A stretch of 64,000 nucleotides of DNA from Cellvibrio sp. 79. GTDB lineage: Bacteria > Pseudomonadota > Gammaproteobacteria > Pseudomonadales > Cellvibrionaceae. The notes beneath the pieces are model-generated. The model had not been told where the DNA came from. It searched no databases and saw only the letters and a program-made list of their open reading frames with translations. Positions 62,454 to 64,000 of this stretch are shown piece after piece. Numbering within the stretch: the stretch's first letter is position 1; the number at the start of each line of letters is the position of its first letter. The position numbers and the translations under genes were made by a program. The DNA lies in assembly GCA_003056245.1 (NCBI GenBank), contig MVDH01000001.1, positions 222,794 to 286,793 on the forward strand, in the 5' to 3' direction.

Positions 62454-63380
62454 TCACGCTGTCCGCCATTCGGCAGGTAATGCTTCCGCAAGATAATCCA
62501 TAAACGCGCGTACCTTGGGCGTTAATTGGTGGCGGTCGCGCACGCAAGCGTAAAGGTCCAGCGGTTCAACTTCTGTGCGAAATCCTGCGCATTCGCGTGT
62601 AGAAAATAATTCTATTAATTCACCGCGCCGTAAATATTCATTGGCAACAAATGCTGCCAAACGCGTAACGCCTCCGCCAGCAACGGCTAGGCGTGCGAGC
62701 ACATCGATATCGTCGCTGATAATTGCTACGCGCACTTCTGCATCAAAACGCAAACCGTTTTCGACAAATCCCCAGCGCAAGAATCGCCCGTCGGCCGCCA
62801 AGCGAAACACCAGGCAATCGTGCTCTCGTAAATCGGCGGGAGTTGATGGGCGTCCGGCGCGCGCTATGTAAGCGGGCGATGCACAAAAAATCGTGGGCAC
62901 TGTGGCAATCTTGCGCGCAACCATGCCTTCATCCAATTGCTGCTTGATACGAATACTCACATCAACGGATTCCTGAATGTGGTCAACGCGGCGGTCGGTT
63001 GAGGTCAACTCCAATTCCAGACGCGGGTAACGTTGGTTAAACGCGGGAACGAGCGGTGCTAATACATGGCGACTGAACGCAGCGGTGGAGGCAATGCACA
63101 AGCGGCCTTGTAGTTCCTGATGCACATCTGTCACTGCTGCGCGCGCTAGTTCCAGCTCCTGAATGAGCAACGCTACCTTGTCATAGTAAACTCGACCTGC
63201 ATCGGTCATCGCCAGGCTGCGTGTGGTGCGAGTCAGCAAGCGTACACCCAGGTAAGACTCCAATCGGGCGATATTCTGGCTCGTGGCCGCGGCACTGATA
63301 CCCAGCCGTCGGGCCGCCGCCGCGATGCTACCGCCTTCCACCGCCTTCACAAAACTCTCTATTCCGCGCAATGTATCCAT
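62454..63380 (-). CDS. LysR-family transcriptional regulator
   Basis: 308 residues. The winged helix at the N terminus (FVKAVEGGSIAAAARRLGIS, SQNIARLESYLGVRLLTRTT) is followed by the LysR substrate-binding domain. The tail is typical of the subgroup with ...PRVRAFMDYLAEAL. Divergent from the DUF2798 gene 155 bp away, its probable target. Confidence 0.92.
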   Translation of the reverse strand: MDTLRGIESFVKAVEGGSIAAAARRLGISAAATSQNIARLESYLGVRLLTRTTRSLAMTDAGRVYYDKVALLIQELELARAAVTDVHQELQGRLCIASTAAFSRHVLAPLVPAFNQRYPRLELELTSTDRRVDHIQESVDVSIRIKQQLDEGMVARKIATVPTIFCASPAYIARAGRPSTPADLREHDCLVFRLAADGRFLRWGFVENGLRFDAEVRVAIISDDIDVLARLAVAGGGVTRLAAFVANEYLRRGELIELFSTRECAGFRTEVEPLDLYACVRDRHQLTPKVRAFMDYLAEALPAEWRTA

Positions 63381-63443
63381 TGAATTAACTTCCGAATGCT
63401 CTTATCGATTGCCAAGTTTTACTTAATACAGCAAAAGCGTCCA

Positions 63444-63467
63444 CTTATCTACTGTGAGCAGGATAAG
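63444..63467. promoter_or_regulatory. Candidate LysR-type operator
   Basis: Inverted repeat CTTATC (63444-63449) and GATAAG (63462-63467), 12 bp apart, with the T-N11-A-like spacing usual for LysR sites. It lies in the 155-bp interval between the divergent lysR and DUF2798 genes. Confidence 0.4.
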
Positions 63468-63535
63468 CACCGTAGAGTGCAACTTACCGGTGGATGTCTG
63501 CCGTTAACCGTCGAAATCGTTCTGAGGAGTTGGAA

Positions 63536-63793
63536 ATGCAAGAAGCTACTATTAAAGCCGGTAGTAGAAAATTACCCGCGAAATACACACCGATTGTGTT
63601 TGCGTTTTATATGTCGATGATCATGGCGTTTTTGATGTCGTTGATCATTGTGGCCGCTAATAGTGGGATTACGGACCATTATTTAAATCAGGTTGTACAT
63701 GCTTATCGCATCGCTATGCCCGCTGCATTCTTCTGTATTTTGGTGGTACGGCCAGTAGTGATGTTGATGGTGAAACACACGATCAGAAGTTAG
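63536..63793 (+). CDS. DUF2798 membrane protein
   Basis: 85 residues, with two membrane helices in the DUF2798 arrangement: AKYTPIVFAFYMSMIMAFLM, then AYRIAMPAAFFCILVVRPVV ending VMLMVK. GAGGAG at 63521-63526 favours ATG 63536 over the ATG at 63494. Small inner-membrane protein of unknown role; probably controlled by the divergent LysR protein. Confidence 0.85.
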   Translation: MQEATIKAGSRKLPAKYTPIVFAFYMSMIMAFLMSLIIVAANSGITDHYLNQVVHAYRIAMPAAFFCILVVRPVVMLMVKHTIRS

Positions 63794-63804
63794 CTTTGCA
63801 GTAG

Positions 63805-64000
63805 GGGAATCGCCACTTCCATCTTGATGAGCTGGGCGAATATATACACTTGTATAATAAAGTGGAAACTACTGACATTGAAAAACGAACACTTGGTTGT
63901 TATTTCATGCAGTGCATAAACGGCTATATTGAAATGCATGATCTGAACACCCATTGCAAACCACCGCATTTAATTCAATGTTCGCTGATCCTCAAATACA
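63805..64000 (+). CDS. Possible 5' part of a gene running past the window end
   Basis: After a TAG at 63802-63804 the frame stays open to the last base (about 65 codons, including HLDELGEYIHLYNKVETTD and CYFMQCINGYIEMHDL). No ATG occurs before MQC; a GTG at VETTD is possible. No family recognised. Coding status uncertain. Confidence 0.25.

Overview
The window looks like a chromosomal segment of a gammaproteobacterium of the Cellvibrionaceae, most likely Cellvibrio or a close relative. This is an inference from gene content: an Oar-like TonB-dependent receptor, a GH5 endoglucanase, poly-serine linkers in exported proteins, a GlyGly-CTERM metalloprotease, thrombospondin type 3 (TSP3) repeats, and gammaproteobacterial minCDE, glyA, yjgR and tcdA. 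No rRNA, tRNA, CRISPR array or complete insertion sequence was seen.

Layout. 0-7 kb: M50 membrane peptidase, Oar-like receptor, small lipoprotein and an Arg/Gln-rich DUF3300 protein. 7-13.6 kb: minCDE with a readable promoter, a DnaQ-like exonuclease, the HerA-type ATPase YjgR and a di-haem RoxA-like cytochrome. 13.6-14.1 kb: a ygjP homologue broken by one base. 14.4-28.4 kb: an exopolysaccharide locus closely related to xanthan (gum) and acetan clusters. On the minus strand lie export protein GumB, chain-length protein GumC, a degenerate CpsD-like ATPase, a GumE-like polymerase, GumH, a GH5 glucanase, GumK, GumM, a Wzx flippase and one unassigned GT4 transferase. The priming GumD-like transferase and an outer-membrane barrel face them from the plus strand. 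The enzymes predict a cellobiose backbone with a Man-GlcA side chain capped by an unknown sugar. 28.7-30 kb: glyA.

30-38 kb is a surface-protein and accessory zone: GlyGly-CTERM metalloprotease, OmpA-like protein, and a lipoprotein with sixteen TSP3 repeats arranged in an exact 438-bp higher-order period. That gene ends abruptly in a GC-rich stretch resembling the 5' end of a group II intron. An AT-rich two-gene cassette resembling the Septu (PtuA/PtuB) antiphage system follows, with its HNH nuclease gene frameshifted.

38-52 kb mixes single metabolic genes (GNAT, deacetylase, hemerythrin, arylamine N-acetyltransferase whose reading frame begins at ATA, tcdA) with a signalling block of REC-LuxR regulator, CheR, REC-EAL phosphodiesterase and a 1031-residue hybrid kinase. 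52-64 kb is a run of small, mostly co-oriented accessory genes (GFA, LysE, VOC, NTF2-like, MESH1-like hydrolase, cupin, Crp-like, DUF1801, YdeI, DUF1330, LysR/DUF2798). It resembles a cassette array in content, but no attC sites were found.

Three genes (ygjP, ptuB-like, and a membrane protein at 56.1 kb) each carry a single-base frameshift, two of them in homopolymer runs. Consensus errors and real pseudogenes are both possible.
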